Assembly (NCBI RefSeq): GCF_002407205.1 | Contig: NZ_CP023548.1 | Coordinates: 2,194,501-2,258,500, forward strand | DNA: 64,000 bases | Reading direction: 5' to 3' | Source of the DNA: Rhodobacter sp. CZR27 | GTDB lineage: Bacteria > Pseudomonadota > Alphaproteobacteria > Rhodobacterales > Rhodobacteraceae | In this document: in pieces, positions 1 through 9,259 of the stretch | Layout of the letters: each line of letters begins with the position of its first letter | How positions within the stretch are numbered: position 1 is the first letter of the stretch | The notes under the pieces: generated by a model | Databases searched by the model: none | The model's input: only the letters and a program-made list of their open reading frames with translations | Told to the model about the DNA's origin: nothing | Made by a program: the position numbers and the translations under genes

Positions 1-550
1 TCACCACCGCGATCTGCGGAATGCCCGCCGCGCTCATCTGCGCCTGATTGTAGAAGATGCGGCCGAAATGGTCGCGGTCGGGAAAGACCTCGTCCTGGTT
101 CGGCAGGTTCGCGCCGCCGGAATCGACCAGATAGACGCAAGGCAGGCGGCATTCGGCGGCGATTTCCTGCGCGCGCAGGTGCTTCTTCACCGTCATCGGA
201 TAGTAGGTGCCGCCCTTCACGGTGGCGTCGTTGCAGACGACCATCACCTCCTGCCCGTGCACCCGGCCGATACCGGCGATCACGCCCGCGGCCGGCGCCG
301 CGCCGTCATACATGCCATGCGCCGCGAAGGCGCCGATCTCAAGGAAGGGAGAGCCGGGATCCAGAAGCCCCGCCACCCGCTCGCGCGGGGGCAGCTTGCC
401 GCGGGCCGCATGGCGGGCCTGCGCCGCGGCGCCGCCGCCCGCCGCGGCAAGGGCTGCGGCCTCGGCCATCTCGGCGATCAGGCCGAGGTGACGCTCGCGG
501 TTCCGGCGGAAGCTCTCGGACGAGGGAAGGACGTGTGACGCGAGTTTCAT
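1..550 (-). CDS. mccB: 3-methylcrotonyl-CoA carboxylase, carboxyltransferase (beta) subunit, C-terminus outside window
   Basis: Carboxyl transferase that moves CO2 from biotin to 3-methylcrotonyl-CoA in leucine catabolism; it works with a biotinylated alpha subunit not in this window. The reading frame starts at the ATG at 550 ([11 protein letters not shown]) and stays open to the left edge, giving 183 codons. It reads [20 protein letters not shown] followed by [18 protein letters not shown], which is typical of MCC beta subunits and separates them from propionyl-CoA carboxylase. The isovaleryl-CoA dehydrogenase gene on the same strand, 0.8 kb upstream, catalyses the preceding step, which supports the assignment. 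Confidence 0.9.
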   Translation of the reverse strand, partial: MKLASHVLPSSESFRRNRERHLGLIAEMAEAAALAAAGGGAAAQARHAARGKLPPRERVAGLLDPGSPFLEIGAFAAHGMYDGAAPAAGVIAGIGRVHGQEVMVVCNDATVKGGTYYPMTVKKHLRAQEIAAECRLPCVYLVDSGGANLPNQDEVFPDRDHFGRIFYNQAQMSAAGIPQIAVV

Positions 551-684
551 GCCGGATCCGTCAGGCAAAGGTTGCGGATGTGTGGCCTGCGCGCCTGCGG
601 CGCGCACAGCCGGAGATCATATTGATGCAGGTCAAGGAAAACGTCCCGCCTTGGCTCAAGGGTCGGCCACGGTAACTCCAAGGT

Positions 685-1296
685 ATGCAGATGCACACGA
701 TGATTCCCGCGGCCTTCGCCGCAAGCCTCGCCCTCCTCGTCGCCGCGCCGGTGGCTGCCCAGTCGGCCGGGGACATGACCTTCGGCCTCGGCATCGGCAG
801 CGTGATGCCGAAGTCCGACAACGGCACGCTGGCCGGTCTGGACGCCGAGGTGGATGACGACATCCGCCCGACGATCACCTTCGAGTATTTCATCCGCGAC
901 AATCTGGGGATCGAGATCCTCGCGGCGACGCCGTTCAAGCATGACGTGAGCCTCGACGGTCTGGGCGAAGTGGCCAGCGTCGAGCACCTGCCGCCGACGC
1001 TGTCGCTGCAGTATCACTTCCCGACCGGCAGCGCCTTCCAGCCGTTCCTCGGCGCCGGCATCACCTATGTCACCTTCTTCAGCGAGGAATCCGACCTCGG
1101 CGACATCGAGCTGGACGACAGCTGGGGCGTGTCGGTCCATGCGGGCTTCGACTACGCGGTCAGCGAGACCGGCGCGATCCGGACCGACATCCGCTGGATG
1201 GACGTCGACAGCGACGTGACGCTGGACGGCGTGGACATCGGCACCGCCGAGATCGACCCGCTGGTGGTGGGCGTCTCCTACATCTGGAAATTCTGA
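685..1296 (+). CDS. ompW: OmpW family outer membrane protein
   Basis: Small beta-barrel outer membrane protein of about 200 residues. A signal peptide (MQMHTMIPAAFAASLALLVA..AAQS) is followed by alternating hydrophobic strands. OmpW features are the PPTLSLQYHFPTGSAFQPFLGAG segment (broken here for length: PPTLSLQYHF, then FQPFLGAGITY), the IRTDIRWMDVDSDV stretch and the aromatic C-terminal residue of VGVSYIWKF needed for barrel assembly. An internal ATG at 691 (MHTMIPA) is an equally possible start. The gene lies between two leucine-catabolism genes on the other strand; the family is thought to form hydrophobic channels, but a role in leucine degradation is not shown. Confidence 0.85.
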   Translation: MQMHTMIPAAFAASLALLVAAPVAAQSAGDMTFGLGIGSVMPKSDNGTLAGLDAEVDDDIRPTITFEYFIRDNLGIEILAATPFKHDVSLDGLGEVASVEHLPPTLSLQYHFPTGSAFQPFLGAGITYVTFFSEESDLGDIELDDSWGVSVHAGFDYAVSETGAIRTDIRWMDVDSDVTLDGVDIGTAEIDPLVVGVSYIWKF

Positions 1297-1302
1297 CCCT
1301 CC

Positions 1303-1362
1303 GGCCGGCCCGAGTCCTCCGGGCCGGCCCGTCCCGCGGGCGGCAGCCATCCTGCCCGCGGG
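1303..1362. terminator. Two GC-rich hairpins between convergent ompW and ivd
   Basis: The first hairpin has 10-bp arms GGCCGGCCCG (1303-1312) and CGGGCCGGCC (1320-1329). The second has 9-bp arms CCCGCGGGC (1333-1341) and GCCCGCGGG (1354-1362). They lie between two convergent genes. Neither has a good T-run, so termination is an inference. Confidence 0.5.
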
Positions 1363-1382
1363 ATCAAGCCCCGGCACCGGCA

Positions 1383-2543
1383 TCAGCCGGCCGCCATCAG
1401 TTCGCGTCCGATCAGCATCCGCCGGATCTCGGACGTTCCCGCGCCGATCTCCATCAGCTTCGCGTCACGGAACAGCCGACTCACCACAGAATCGTTCAGG
1501 TAGCCCGCGCCCCCCAGCGCCTGCACCGCCTGATGCGCCTGCACCATCGCCTGCTCTGACGCGTAGAGCACGCAGCCCGCCGCATCCGCCCGCGTCACAC
1601 GGCCCCGGTCGCAGGCCTTGGCCACCTCGTAGACATAGGCGCGCGAGGTGTTCAGCGCGACATACATGTCGGCGATCTTGCCCTGCATCAGCTGGAAGTT
1701 CCCGATCGGCTGGCCGAACTGCTGGCGGCTCTGGCAATAGGGCAGCACCTCGTCTAGGCAGGCCGCCATGATGCCGGTGCCGATCCCCGACAGCACCACG
1801 CGCTCGTAATCGAGGCCGGACATCAGCACGCGCACCCCGCGCCCCTCCTCGCCCAGCACGTTCTCGAACGGGACCTCGCAGTTGTCGAAGATCAGCTCGC
1901 CGGTGTTCGAGCCGCGCATGCCGACCTTGTCGAAATGCGGGCTGGTCGAGAAGCCCGCCATCCCGCGCTCGATCAGGAAGGCGGTGATGCCCTTGGCGCC
2001 CGCTTCGGGGTCGGTCTTGGCATAGACCACCAGCACGTCCGCATCCGGGGCGTTGGTGATCCAGTATTTCGTGCCGTTGAGCAGGTAATGGTCGTTCCGC
2101 CTCTCGGCCTTCAGCTTCATCGACACCACGTCCGAGCCCGCCCCCGCCTCGGACATCGCAAGCGCGCCCACATGCTCGCCCGAGACCAGCTTCGGCAGGT
2201 AGCGCGCCTTCTGCGCGGCGCTGCCGTTCAGCCGGATCTGGTTCACGCACAGGTTCGAATGGGCACCATAGGACAGCGAGACCGAGGCAGAGGCCCGGGC
2301 GATCTCCTCGACCGCGATGGTGTGGGCCAGATAGCCCATGTCCGAGCCGCCGAACTCCTCGGGCACGGTGATGCCCAGCAGGCCAAGCTCGCCCATCTCG
2401 CGCCACAGCTCGGCCGGAAAGACATTCTCGCGGTCGATGCGGGCGGCCAGCGGCTTCACCCGCTCCTGCGCCCAGGCGTGGACGGTCTCGCGAAGCGCGG
2501 CGATCTCGTCGCCGAGGTCGAAGGTCATCGAGGCGTGGAACAT
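1383..2543 (-). CDS. ivd: Isovaleryl-CoA dehydrogenase
   Basis: Flavoprotein that oxidises isovaleryl-CoA to 3-methylcrotonyl-CoA in leucine degradation, passing electrons to ETF. The 386-residue length is normal for an acyl-CoA dehydrogenase. Visible family signatures are [19 protein letters not shown] (FAD/substrate loop), [19 protein letters not shown], and [20 protein letters not shown], whose Glu is at the position used as catalytic base in isovaleryl-CoA dehydrogenases. The C-terminal [11 protein letters not shown] and [16 protein letters not shown] segments complete the fold. An in-frame ATG at 2528 ([10 protein letters not shown]) may be the true start. A dyad just upstream resembles a TetR-type operator. 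Confidence 0.92.
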   Translation of the reverse strand: MFHASMTFDLGDEIAALRETVHAWAQERVKPLAARIDRENVFPAELWREMGELGLLGITVPEEFGGSDMGYLAHTIAVEEIARASASVSLSYGAHSNLCVNQIRLNGSAAQKARYLPKLVSGEHVGALAMSEAGAGSDVVSMKLKAERRNDHYLLNGTKYWITNAPDADVLVVYAKTDPEAGAKGITAFLIERGMAGFSTSPHFDKVGMRGSNTGELIFDNCEVPFENVLGEEGRGVRVLMSGLDYERVVLSGIGTGIMAACLDEVLPYCQSRQQFGQPIGNFQLMQGKIADMYVALNTSRAYVYEVAKACDRGRVTRADAAGCVLYASEQAMVQAHQAVQALGGAGYLNDSVVSRLFRDAKLMEIGAGTSEIRRMLIGRELMAAG

Positions 2544-2559
2544 GCGGCGAGCCCTTTAT

Positions 2560-2573
2560 TGAACGTTTGTTCA
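2560..2573 (-). promoter_or_regulatory. Dyad upstream of ivd, possible TetR-type operator
   Basis: Perfect dyad TGAAC-GTTT-GTTCA, 17 bp upstream of the ivd start at 2543. Dyads of this size before acyl-CoA dehydrogenase genes are often bound by TetR-family repressors that respond to acyl-CoA. The regulator gene is not in this window, so the function is inferred from position and symmetry only. Confidence 0.4.
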
Positions 2574-2671
2574 TTTCTTGCCGAATGGCCCGAGTCGCGT
2601 CAAGTGCGGCGTGAGGCGACCTGTCGCGGCGGGCGGATCTGCGCCATGCTGGGGGAAAACAGGAGGTGCGC

Positions 2672-3121
2672 ATGAAGGCAGTCTGGTTCGCGCTGGCCCT
2701 TGCGGCGGCGCCGGCATCGGCGGAGGTGGTGGGACAGGTGGGCGTCGACTGGGTCGGCAACGACATCCTGATCGAGGCGATCCCCGATCCCGAGGTGCAG
2801 GGCGTCACCTGTCACATCGCCTATTTCGACCGCTCGATCATCGACCGGTTGCAGCAGGGCAACTGGTTCGAGGACCCGTCGAACGCCTCGATCGCCTGCC
2901 GGCAGACCGGTCCCGTGACCGTCGGCGACATCGACCGCAGCGAGGAGGGCGAGGAGATCTTCAAGGCCAGCCGCTCGCTGGTGCTGAAATCGCTGCGCGT
3001 CACCCGGATCTACGACGAGGCGAACGACACGCTGATCTACCTCGCCCATGCCCGCGAACTGAGCGAAGGTTCCGCCAAGATGTCGCTGTCGACCGTGCCG
3101 CTCTGGCAGGCGCGGAAATAG
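2672..3121 (+). CDS. creA: CreA family periplasmic protein
   Basis: CreA-family protein (formerly DUF1100-like small exported proteins), function not established. It has a signal peptide (MKAVWFALALAAAPASAEVV), then the family core: VGQVGVDWVGNDILIEAIPD, a CHIAYFDR segment, NASIACRQTGPV and LSTVPLW near the C-terminus. The two cysteines may form a disulfide in the periplasm. The ATG at 2672 is preferred to a GTG six bases earlier because AGGAGG at 2661-2666 stands five bases before it. It is divergent from ivd. Confidence 0.85.
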   Translation: MKAVWFALALAAAPASAEVVGQVGVDWVGNDILIEAIPDPEVQGVTCHIAYFDRSIIDRLQQGNWFEDPSNASIACRQTGPVTVGDIDRSEEGEEIFKASRSLVLKSLRVTRIYDEANDTLIYLAHARELSEGSAKMSLSTVPLWQARK

Positions 3122-3126
3122 GCGGC

Positions 3127-3792
3127 TCAGCCGATCAGGCGGGCGGCAAGCTCGGGCAGGTGATCGAAATGATCCAGCAGCGCCTCGGGGGAAAGGCGCG
3201 CCACCCCGCGCCCCTCGGGCCCGAAGGTCACGAGGGCCACCGGCACGCCCGCGGCCCGCGCGGTCTCGCGGTCCGTCGCGGTGTCACCTACCAGCATCGA
3301 GCGGGCAAGGCTGCCGCCCGCCCGCTCGACCGAGGCACGATAGGGCGCGGGATCGGGCTTCCTGACCGGCAGCGTATCGGCGCCGATCATCGCGTCGAAC
3401 AGGTGCCGGATCTCCATCAGGCCCAGCAGCGTCTCGGCCAGCCCCTCGGGCTTGTTGGTGCAGATCGCCGTGGCATAGCCTTCGGCGCGCAACCGCTCCA
3501 CCGCCTCGCGTGCGCCGGGATAGAGCGTCGTGTGGACGTGGATCGCACTGCGATAGTTGTCCAGCAGGACGGGATAGTGCAGGTCGATGTCGGCCTCGGA
3601 CCAGCCGTTCCCCAGCCTCTCGAACCCAAGCCGCAGCATCGCGCGCCCGCCGTGAAAGGCGGTCAGCGCATCCTTCAGCGGATCGAGCGGCTCGCCCTGT
3701 CCCAGCGCCCGGAAGCAGGCATTCGCCGAGGCGATCAGGTCGGCGCTCGTATCCGCCAGCGTGCCGTCCAGATCGAAGACCACCGTGCGCAT
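3127..3792 (-). CDS. gph: Phosphoglycolate phosphatase, HAD family
   Basis: HAD-superfamily hydrolase that dephosphorylates 2-phosphoglycolate, a by-product of Rubisco oxygenation and DNA repair. HAD motif I is VVFDLDGTLADTS at residues 4-16, motif II is around AICTNKPEG, and motif III/IV is SMLVGDTATDRETARAAG. The start at 3792 puts motif I at the usual distance from the N-terminus and has AGGGGG a few bases upstream; a longer frame to 3834 adds unlikely residues. In R. sphaeroides such a gene (CbbZ type) supports autotrophy, but there is no cbb context here. Close HAD phosphatases such as pyrophosphatase PpaX cannot be excluded. Confidence 0.82.
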   Translation of the reverse strand: MRTVVFDLDGTLADTSADLIASANACFRALGQGEPLDPLKDALTAFHGGRAMLRLGFERLGNGWSEADIDLHYPVLLDNYRSAIHVHTTLYPGAREAVERLRAEGYATAICTNKPEGLAETLLGLMEIRHLFDAMIGADTLPVRKPDPAPYRASVERAGGSLARSMLVGDTATDRETARAAGVPVALVTFGPEGRGVARLSPEALLDHFDHLPELAARLIG

Positions 3793-3827
3793 CGCGCCCC
3801 CTGTAACAGCCGGTAAGACAGTGTGAG

Positions 3828-3868
3828 ACCGCAAGCCTTGCGGTATGGCTGAACCCCGTTAAAACGGG
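3828..3868. other. Two hairpins in the gph-glmU divergent region
   Basis: Hairpin one has arms ACCGCAAG (3828-3835) and CTTGCGGT (3837-3844) around one base. Hairpin two has arms CCCGTT (3855-3860) and AACGGG (3863-3868). They could lie in the glmU leader or be operators; nothing in the sequence decides this. Confidence 0.3.
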
Positions 3869-3892
3869 CGCACCGCAAAGGAAAGGGTGCGC

Positions 3893-5254
3893 ATGAGCCA
3901 AGTGTCCGTTTCGCTGATCGTGCTGGCCGCCGGGCAAGGCACGCGGATGAACTCCGACCTGCCGAAGGTGCTGCATCCGCTGGGCGCCGCGCCCATGCTT
4001 CACCACGCGCTGCGCGCGGGCCAGTCGCTGGAGCCCGAGCGTGTGGTGGTCGTCGCCGGCCACGGCGCCGAGGCGGTGGCGAGGGCCGCCCGCGCCTTCG
4101 ACGAGACGGTGGATGTGGTGGTGCAGGCCGAGCAACTGGGCACCGCCCATGCGGTCGCGCAGGCCGCGCCGCTGCTGGCGGATGAGCCCGGCGAGGCCGT
4201 GGTGCTTTACGGCGACACGCCCTTCATCCGCCCCGAGACGCTCCAGCGGATGCTGGCCGCCCGCGAAAGCCACGAGGTGGTGATCCTTGGCTTCGAGGCG
4301 AAGGATCCCGGCCGCTACGGGCGCCTTGTCACGCGCGGCGACGAGCTGGAACGCATCGTGGAATGGAAGGATGCGACAGATCAGGAGCGCGCCATAACTC
4401 TTTGCAATTCAGGCGTGATCTGCGCGGAGACCGCGCTTCTGTTCGGGCTGGTGGCCGAAGTCGGGAACGAGAATGCCTCGGGCGAATACTACCTGACCGA
4501 CGTGGTGGCGCTGGCGCGCGAGCGGGGACTGTCCGCCGGCGTGGTGATCTGCGACGAGGCCGAAACGCTGGGCGTGAATACCCGCGCGCAACTGGCTGAT
4601 GCCGAGGCGGAATTCCAGCGCCGCGCCCGCGCCGCCGCGCTTGCCGACGGGGTCACCCTGACCGCGCCTGAGACGGTGTTCTTCGCGCTCGACACCTTCA
4701 TCGGGCGCGACACGATCGTCGGGCCGAACGTGGTCTTCGGGCCCGGTGTCACGGTGGAATCCGGCGCCGAGATCCGCGCCTTCTGCCATCTCGAAGGCTG
4801 CCACATCTCGCGCGGGGCGACGGTCGGGCCCTTCGCCCGCCTGCGCCCCGGCGCGGAACTGGCCGAGGATGTCCATGTCGGCAACTTCGTCGAGATCAAG
4901 AACTCGGTTCTGGATGAGGGCGTCAAGGTCGGCCACCTCACCTATCTCGGCGATGCCCACGTCGGCGAGCATACGAACATCGGCGCCGGCACCGTCACCT
5001 GCAACTACGACGGCGTCTCGAAGCACCGGACCGAGATCGGGCCGCGCGCCTTCATCGGCTCGGACACCATGCTGGTCGCGCCGGTGACGGTCGGCGCCAA
5101 CGCCATGACCGCCTCAGGCTCGGTCATCACCGAGGACGTGCCGGCCGAGGCGCTGGCGGTGGGCCGTGCCCGGCAGGTGAACAAGCCGGGCCTCGCCGCC
5201 CGGATGATGGACATGTTCCGCGCCGCAAAGGCCGCGAAGAAGGGAACGAACTGA
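3893..5254 (+). CDS. glmU: Bifunctional UDP-N-acetylglucosamine pyrophosphorylase / glucosamine-1-phosphate acetyltransferase
   Basis: Cytoplasmic enzyme that acetylates GlcN-1-P and then couples it to UTP to give UDP-GlcNAc for peptidoglycan and lipid A. The N-terminal nucleotidyltransferase domain has LIVLAAGQGTRMNSDLPKVL at residues 7-26 and LYGDTPF. The C-terminal left-handed beta helix runs from about residue 250 and includes GAGTVTCNYDG and the acetyl-CoA-site region IGSDTMLVAPV. The 453-residue length is normal. ATG 3893 is favoured over GTG 3887 because of GGAAAGG at 3880-3886. Its stop overlaps the glmS start by one base (TGATG), so the two are translationally coupled. Confidence 0.96.
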   Translation: MSQVSVSLIVLAAGQGTRMNSDLPKVLHPLGAAPMLHHALRAGQSLEPERVVVVAGHGAEAVARAARAFDETVDVVVQAEQLGTAHAVAQAAPLLADEPGEAVVLYGDTPFIRPETLQRMLAARESHEVVILGFEAKDPGRYGRLVTRGDELERIVEWKDATDQERAITLCNSGVICAETALLFGLVAEVGNENASGEYYLTDVVALARERGLSAGVVICDEAETLGVNTRAQLADAEAEFQRRARAAALADGVTLTAPETVFFALDTFIGRDTIVGPNVVFGPGVTVESGAEIRAFCHLEGCHISRGATVGPFARLRPGAELAEDVHVGNFVEIKNSVLDEGVKVGHLTYLGDAHVGEHTNIGAGTVTCNYDGVSKHRTEIGPRAFIGSDTMLVAPVTVGANAMTASGSVITEDVPAEALAVGRARQVNKPGLAARMMDMFRAAKAAKKGTN

Positions 5255-7065
5255 TGTGCGGCATCGTCGGAGTTCTTGGCAACCATGAGGTCGGCCCCAT
5301 CCTTGTCGAGGCGCTGAAGCGGCTGGAATACCGCGGCTACGACTCGGCGGGCATCGCCACCGTGAACAACGGAAAGCTCGACCGGCGCCGCGCGGTGGGC
5401 AAGCTCGCGAACCTCTCGGACCTGCTGGTGCACGATCCGCTGCCGGGCAAGATCGGCATCGGCCACACCCGGTGGGCCACCCACGGGGCGGCGACGATCA
5501 CGAACGCGCATCCCCACCTCGCCGGTCCGGTCGCCGTGGTCCACAACGGCATCATCGAGAACTTCCGCGAACTTCGCGCCGAACTTGCCGAAGCGGGATT
5601 TGCGCCCGAGACGCAGACCGACACGGAAACCGTGGCGCTGCTGACCCGGATGCACATGAGCCGCGGCCTCAGCCCGCGCGAGGCGGCGGCCGAGACGCTG
5701 GCCCGGCTCAAGGGCGCCTTCGCGCTCTGCTTCCTGTTCGAGGGCGAGGATGACCTGCTGATCGCCGCCCGCCGCGGATCGCCGCTGGCCATCGGGCATG
5801 GCGACGGCGAGATGTTCGTGGGCTCGGACGCGATCGCGCTGGCGCCGATGACCGATGCGATCACCTATCTCGAGGAAGGCGACTGGGCGGTGGTCACCCG
5901 TGACGGCGCCGAGATCTTCGACAGCCACGGCCGCCGGGTGAACCGCGCCACCGCGCGGATCCAGATCAGCGCCACGCGCATCGAGAAGGCCGGCTACAAG
6001 CACTTCATGGCCAAGGAAATCGCCGAGCAGCCGGTCGTGCTGGCCGATGCCCTGCGCCACTATGTGCAGGACGGCCGGATCAACCTTCCGGGCGTGGATT
6101 TCTCGGCGGTGGACCGGGTGACGCTGGTGGCCTGCGGCACGGCCTCCTATGCCTGCCATGTCGCGAAATACTGGTTCGAGCAGATCGCGGGCCTGCCCGC
6201 CGACGTCGATATCGCGTCCGAGTTCCGCTATCGCGAGCCGGTGCTGTCGCCCCGGTCGTGGTCGATCTTCGTCAGCCAGTCGGGTGAAACCGCCGACACG
6301 CTGGCCGCGCTGCGCCATGTCGCCGACCATGTGGCGCGGACGGTTGCGGTGGTGAACGTGCCCACCTCCTCCATCGCGCGCGAGTCGAACCTCGCGCTGC
6401 CGATCCTTGCGGGGGTCGAGGTCGGCGTCGCCTCGACCAAGGCCTTCACCTGCCAGCTGACCGTGCTGGTCCTGCTGGCGCTGAAGGCCGCGATGGATCG
6501 CGGGCGGCTGGATGCCGAGGGGCTGGCGCAGCGTCTGGATGCGCTTGCGACCCTGCCGGGACTGATGAACCATGCCCTCGGCCTCGCGGACGAGATCCAT
6601 GCCCTTGCGGGAGAACTGGCCGAGGCGCAGGACATCCTGTTCCTGGGGCGTGGGCCGATGTATCCGCTGGCCCTCGAAGGCGCGCTGAAGCTCAAGGAAA
6701 TCAGCTACATCCACGCGGAAGGTTACGCATCGGGCGAACTGAAGCACGGGCCCATCGCGCTGATCGACAACCGGGTGCCGGTGATCGTGATGGCGCCGCG
6801 CGACGCGCTTTTCGACAAGACCGTGTCCAACATGCAGGAGGTGATGGCGCGGCAGGGCAAGGTCCTGCTGATCTCGGACGCGCAGGGCATCGAGGAGGCC
6901 GGCGCCGGCTGCTGGAGGACGCTCGCCCTGCCGCATGTGGCCGATTTCCTCGCGCCCATCCTCTATGCGGTGCCGGCGCAGCTGCTGGCCTATCACACCG
7001 CCATCGCCAAGGGCACCGACGTGGACCAGCCGCGCAACCTCGCCAAGTCGGTGACGGTGGAATGA
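5254..7065 (+). CDS. glmS: Glutamine--fructose-6-phosphate aminotransferase (isomerizing)
   Basis: Makes glucosamine-6-phosphate from fructose-6-phosphate and glutamine, the first committed step toward UDP-GlcNAc. Cys2 of MCGIVGVLGN is the N-terminal nucleophile of the glutaminase domain; GHTRWATHG follows near residue 72. Two SIS domains include FVSQSGETADTLAALR and FLGRGPMYPLALEGALKLKE, and the enzyme ends in the conserved AKSVTVE. Length 603 is normal. It forms an operon with glmU (TGATG overlap) and overlaps the next gene by four bases. No glmS riboswitch is visible, as expected in proteobacteria. Confidence 0.97.
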   Translation: MCGIVGVLGNHEVGPILVEALKRLEYRGYDSAGIATVNNGKLDRRRAVGKLANLSDLLVHDPLPGKIGIGHTRWATHGAATITNAHPHLAGPVAVVHNGIIENFRELRAELAEAGFAPETQTDTETVALLTRMHMSRGLSPREAAAETLARLKGAFALCFLFEGEDDLLIAARRGSPLAIGHGDGEMFVGSDAIALAPMTDAITYLEEGDWAVVTRDGAEIFDSHGRRVNRATARIQISATRIEKAGYKHFMAKEIAEQPVVLADALRHYVQDGRINLPGVDFSAVDRVTLVACGTASYACHVAKYWFEQIAGLPADVDIASEFRYREPVLSPRSWSIFVSQSGETADTLAALRHVADHVARTVAVVNVPTSSIARESNLALPILAGVEVGVASTKAFTCQLTVLVLLALKAAMDRGRLDAEGLAQRLDALATLPGLMNHALGLADEIHALAGELAEAQDILFLGRGPMYPLALEGALKLKEISYIHAEGYASGELKHGPIALIDNRVPVIVMAPRDALFDKTVSNMQEVMARQGKVLLISDAQGIEEAGAGCWRTLALPHVADFLAPILYAVPAQLLAYHTAIAKGTDVDQPRNLAKSVTVE

Positions 7066-7742
7066 CACCCGAAGCGGCGCTCGAGGCGCTTCGCGCGGCC
7101 GCGGTGCCGGGCAAGGCCGACGAGATGCGGGCCTATCACAAGGTCGACCGGCCCTATCTGGGCGTGGCAAATCCCGACATCGACCTGATGGCGCGCGAGT
7201 GGCGGCAGACGCTGCCGCTCGACGCTCGCCTGACGCTCGCCTCTGGCCTGTGGGGCACCAACATCCACGAGGCGCGGATTGCCGCCGCCAAGCTGCTGAC
7301 GCAGGCGCGCATCCGCCCGGATGACGAGCCCGCGTGGCAGCTGATCCAGGGCTGGGTGCCGGACTTCGACGCCTGGGCCATCGCCGATCATGCCTGCATC
7401 GCCGCGCAGAAGCGGCTTGCGGCCGATCCTGCCCGGCTGGATCAGGTCGAGGGCTGGACGCAGAGCCCGCTGATGTGGGCGCGCCGGGCGGCGCTGGTGG
7501 CGACGCTGCACCTGACCCGGCTCACCCATCCGAAGCCCGACGAGATCGCGGCGCGCGAGCGCGTGCTGGCCTGGGCCGAGCGCTATCTCGGCGATCCCGA
7601 CTGGTTCATCCAGAAGGCCGTCGGCTGGTGGTTGCGCGACCTGTCGAAGCATGACCCCGACCGCACGCGCGCGTTTCTGGCCGCGCATGGCGACCGGATG
7701 AAGCCCTTTGCCCGGCGCGAGGCGGCCCGGCACCTGGCCTGA
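7062..7742 (+). CDS. DNA alkylation repair protein, AlkD-like HEAT-repeat
   Basis: AlkD-family alpha-helical protein, likely a DNA glycosylase for alkylated (N3/N7-methyl) purines. The 226 residues are arranged as helical HEAT-like repeats: MAREWRQTLPLDARLTLASG, LWGTNIHEARIAAAKLL, then PDFDAWAIADHACIAAQKRL, where an acidic residue follows the Trp as in the AlkD active site, and DPDWFIQKAVGWWLRDLSKH near the C-terminus. It starts inside the glmS stop codon (ATGA), so it is the third gene of the glmU operon. The repair substrate is inferred from the family. Confidence 0.82.
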   Translation: MTPEAALEALRAAAVPGKADEMRAYHKVDRPYLGVANPDIDLMAREWRQTLPLDARLTLASGLWGTNIHEARIAAAKLLTQARIRPDDEPAWQLIQGWVPDFDAWAIADHACIAAQKRLAADPARLDQVEGWTQSPLMWARRAALVATLHLTRLTHPKPDEIAARERVLAWAERYLGDPDWFIQKAVGWWLRDLSKHDPDRTRAFLAAHGDRMKPFARREAARHLA

Positions 7743-7748
7743 CGCGGA

Positions 7749-8168
7749 TCAGCCGCCGTAGACGGTCACCTCGGGCAGGTCGGTCAGTGCGAAGCCGAGC
7801 GCGCGGAAGGCCGGCAACGAGAGTTGAGCCGCACCCTCGCCCGGCTTCAGCGTCACGGCGACCGATCTGCCGCCCGCCGCCTCGACCCGCCCCGGCTGCT
7901 CGGACCGCACCAGCGACGACCGCAGCCAGAAGCCGGGCTCGGCCGGCGCGCCGAGCGCCGCCGTCACCCGCCCGAGCATCGCGCCCGCCGGTGCCGGGGC
8001 CAGCGCGGCCTGGCGCTCGCCCGGTGTGGTCCGGTCCAGTTGGCCGGGATCAAGCCCCTGCGCCCCCGGCATCGGCCGGGCCGGCGGAGGCGCGGCCACG
8101 GGCTCGCGCGCGGGATTGCAGGCCGCGGCCAGCAGGGCAACAAGGGCAAGACAGGCGGGCGCTTTCAT
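7749..8168 (-). CDS. Putative lipoprotein of unknown function
   Basis: Product of 139 residues with a lipoprotein signal peptide: MKAPACLALVALLAAAC, with lipobox LAAAC and the lipidated Cys at about residue 17. A Pro/Ala-rich linker follows, then a compact domain (residues 55-139) with VAVTLKPGEG and LSLPAFRALGFALTDLPEV. I do not recognise a functional family. It is convergent with the AlkD-like gene and divergent from moaA. Confidence 0.65.
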   Translation of the reverse strand: MKAPACLALVALLAAACNPAREPVAAPPPARPMPGAQGLDPGQLDRTTPGERQAALAPAPAGAMLGRVTAALGAPAEPGFWLRSSLVRSEQPGRVEAAGGRSVAVTLKPGEGAAQLSLPAFRALGFALTDLPEVTVYGG

Positions 8169-8254
8169 GCCTACGACGATAGTCGGGATCGAGATCAGGT
8201 CAACTGCCCGATCTGGCGCTTGTGGACAGGTTGTCGCAGGCTTACCTTGAACAC

Positions 8255-9259
8255 ATGACGGCGCCCCTCATCGATCCCTTCGCCCGCGCGATTTCCTACC
8301 TGCGCGTGTCGGTCACCGACCGATGCGACTTCCGCTGCACCTATTGCATGTCAGAGCACATGACCTTCCTGCCGAAGGCCGAGCTTCTGACGCTGGAGGA
8401 ACTGGACAGGCTCTGCTCGGCCTTCATCCGTCTGGGGGTCGAGAAGCTGCGCGTGACGGGCGGCGAGCCGCTGGTGCGGCGCGGGATCATGACCTTCTTC
8501 CGCGCCATGTCGCGCCACCTGCAGAGCGGCGCGCTGAAGGAGTTGACGCTGACCACCAACGGCTCGCAATTGGCGAAATATGCCGGAGAGCTGGCAGATT
8601 GCGGCGTGCGGCGGGTGAATGTCTCGCTCGACACGCTCGACCCGGCGAAGTTCGCCGAGGTGACGCGCTGGGGCCGGCTGCCGCAGGTGATGGAGGGGAT
8701 CCGGGCGGCGAAGGCCGCGGGGCTGAAGGTCAAGATCAACGCCGTCGCGCTGAAGGGCTTCAACGAGGACGAACTGTTCCGGCTGGCAGACTGGTGCGCC
8801 GCCGAGGAGCAGGACCTGACCTTCATCGAGGTCATGCCGATGGGCGACATGGGCAACGACTACCGGATCGACCAGTACTGGCCGCTGAAGGACCTGCGCG
8901 CGCGTCTGGCAGAGCGCTTCACCCTGATCGACCTGACCGACCGGACGGGCGGGCCCGCGCGCTATGTCCGGCTGGCCGAGACCGGCCAGCGCATCGGCTT
9001 CATCACCCCCCTCACCCACAATTTCTGCGAAAGCTGCAACCGCGTGCGGCTGACCTGCACCGGAGAGCTTTACATGTGCCTCGGGCAGGAGGACCGCGCC
9101 GACCTGCGCAAGCCGCTGCGCACTTCGGCCGATGACGCGCAGCTCGAGGTGGCGATCCGCGAGGCGATCACCCGCAAGCCCAAGGGCCACGACTTCGACT
9201 ACTCGCGCCAGACCGTCGCCGGGCAGATGCCGAGGCACATGAGCCACACCGGCGGCTGA
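8255..9259 (+). CDS. moaA: GTP 3',8-cyclase, molybdenum cofactor biosynthesis protein A
   Basis: Radical SAM enzyme that rearranges GTP to 3',8-cyclo-GTP, the first step of molybdopterin synthesis. The N-terminal [4Fe-4S] motif is [12 protein letters not shown] (CxxxCxxC), the SAM-binding segment is [12 protein letters not shown], and the second cluster is [13 protein letters not shown] plus a later Cys. The C-terminus ends in Gly-Gly, which is essential in this family. The ATG at 8255 ([19 protein letters not shown]) fits the family start; a GTG at 8222 adds 11 residues. The ribosome binding site before 8255 is weak. Confidence 0.95.
   Translation: MTAPLIDPFARAISYLRVSVTDRCDFRCTYCMSEHMTFLPKAELLTLEELDRLCSAFIRLGVEKLRVTGGEPLVRRGIMTFFRAMSRHLQSGALKELTLTTNGSQLAKYAGELADCGVRRVNVSLDTLDPAKFAEVTRWGRLPQVMEGIRAAKAAGLKVKINAVALKGFNEDELFRLADWCAAEEQDLTFIEVMPMGDMGNDYRIDQYWPLKDLRARLAERFTLIDLTDRTGGPARYVRLAETGQRIGFITPLTHNFCESCNRVRLTCTGELYMCLGQEDRADLRKPLRTSADDAQLEVAIREAITRKPKGHDFDYSRQTVAGQMPRHMSHTGG

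Noticed and set aside
5005..7170. 721-codon minus-strand frame opposite glmS
   Set aside because: Antisense shadow of glmS and glmU, with no domain of its own.
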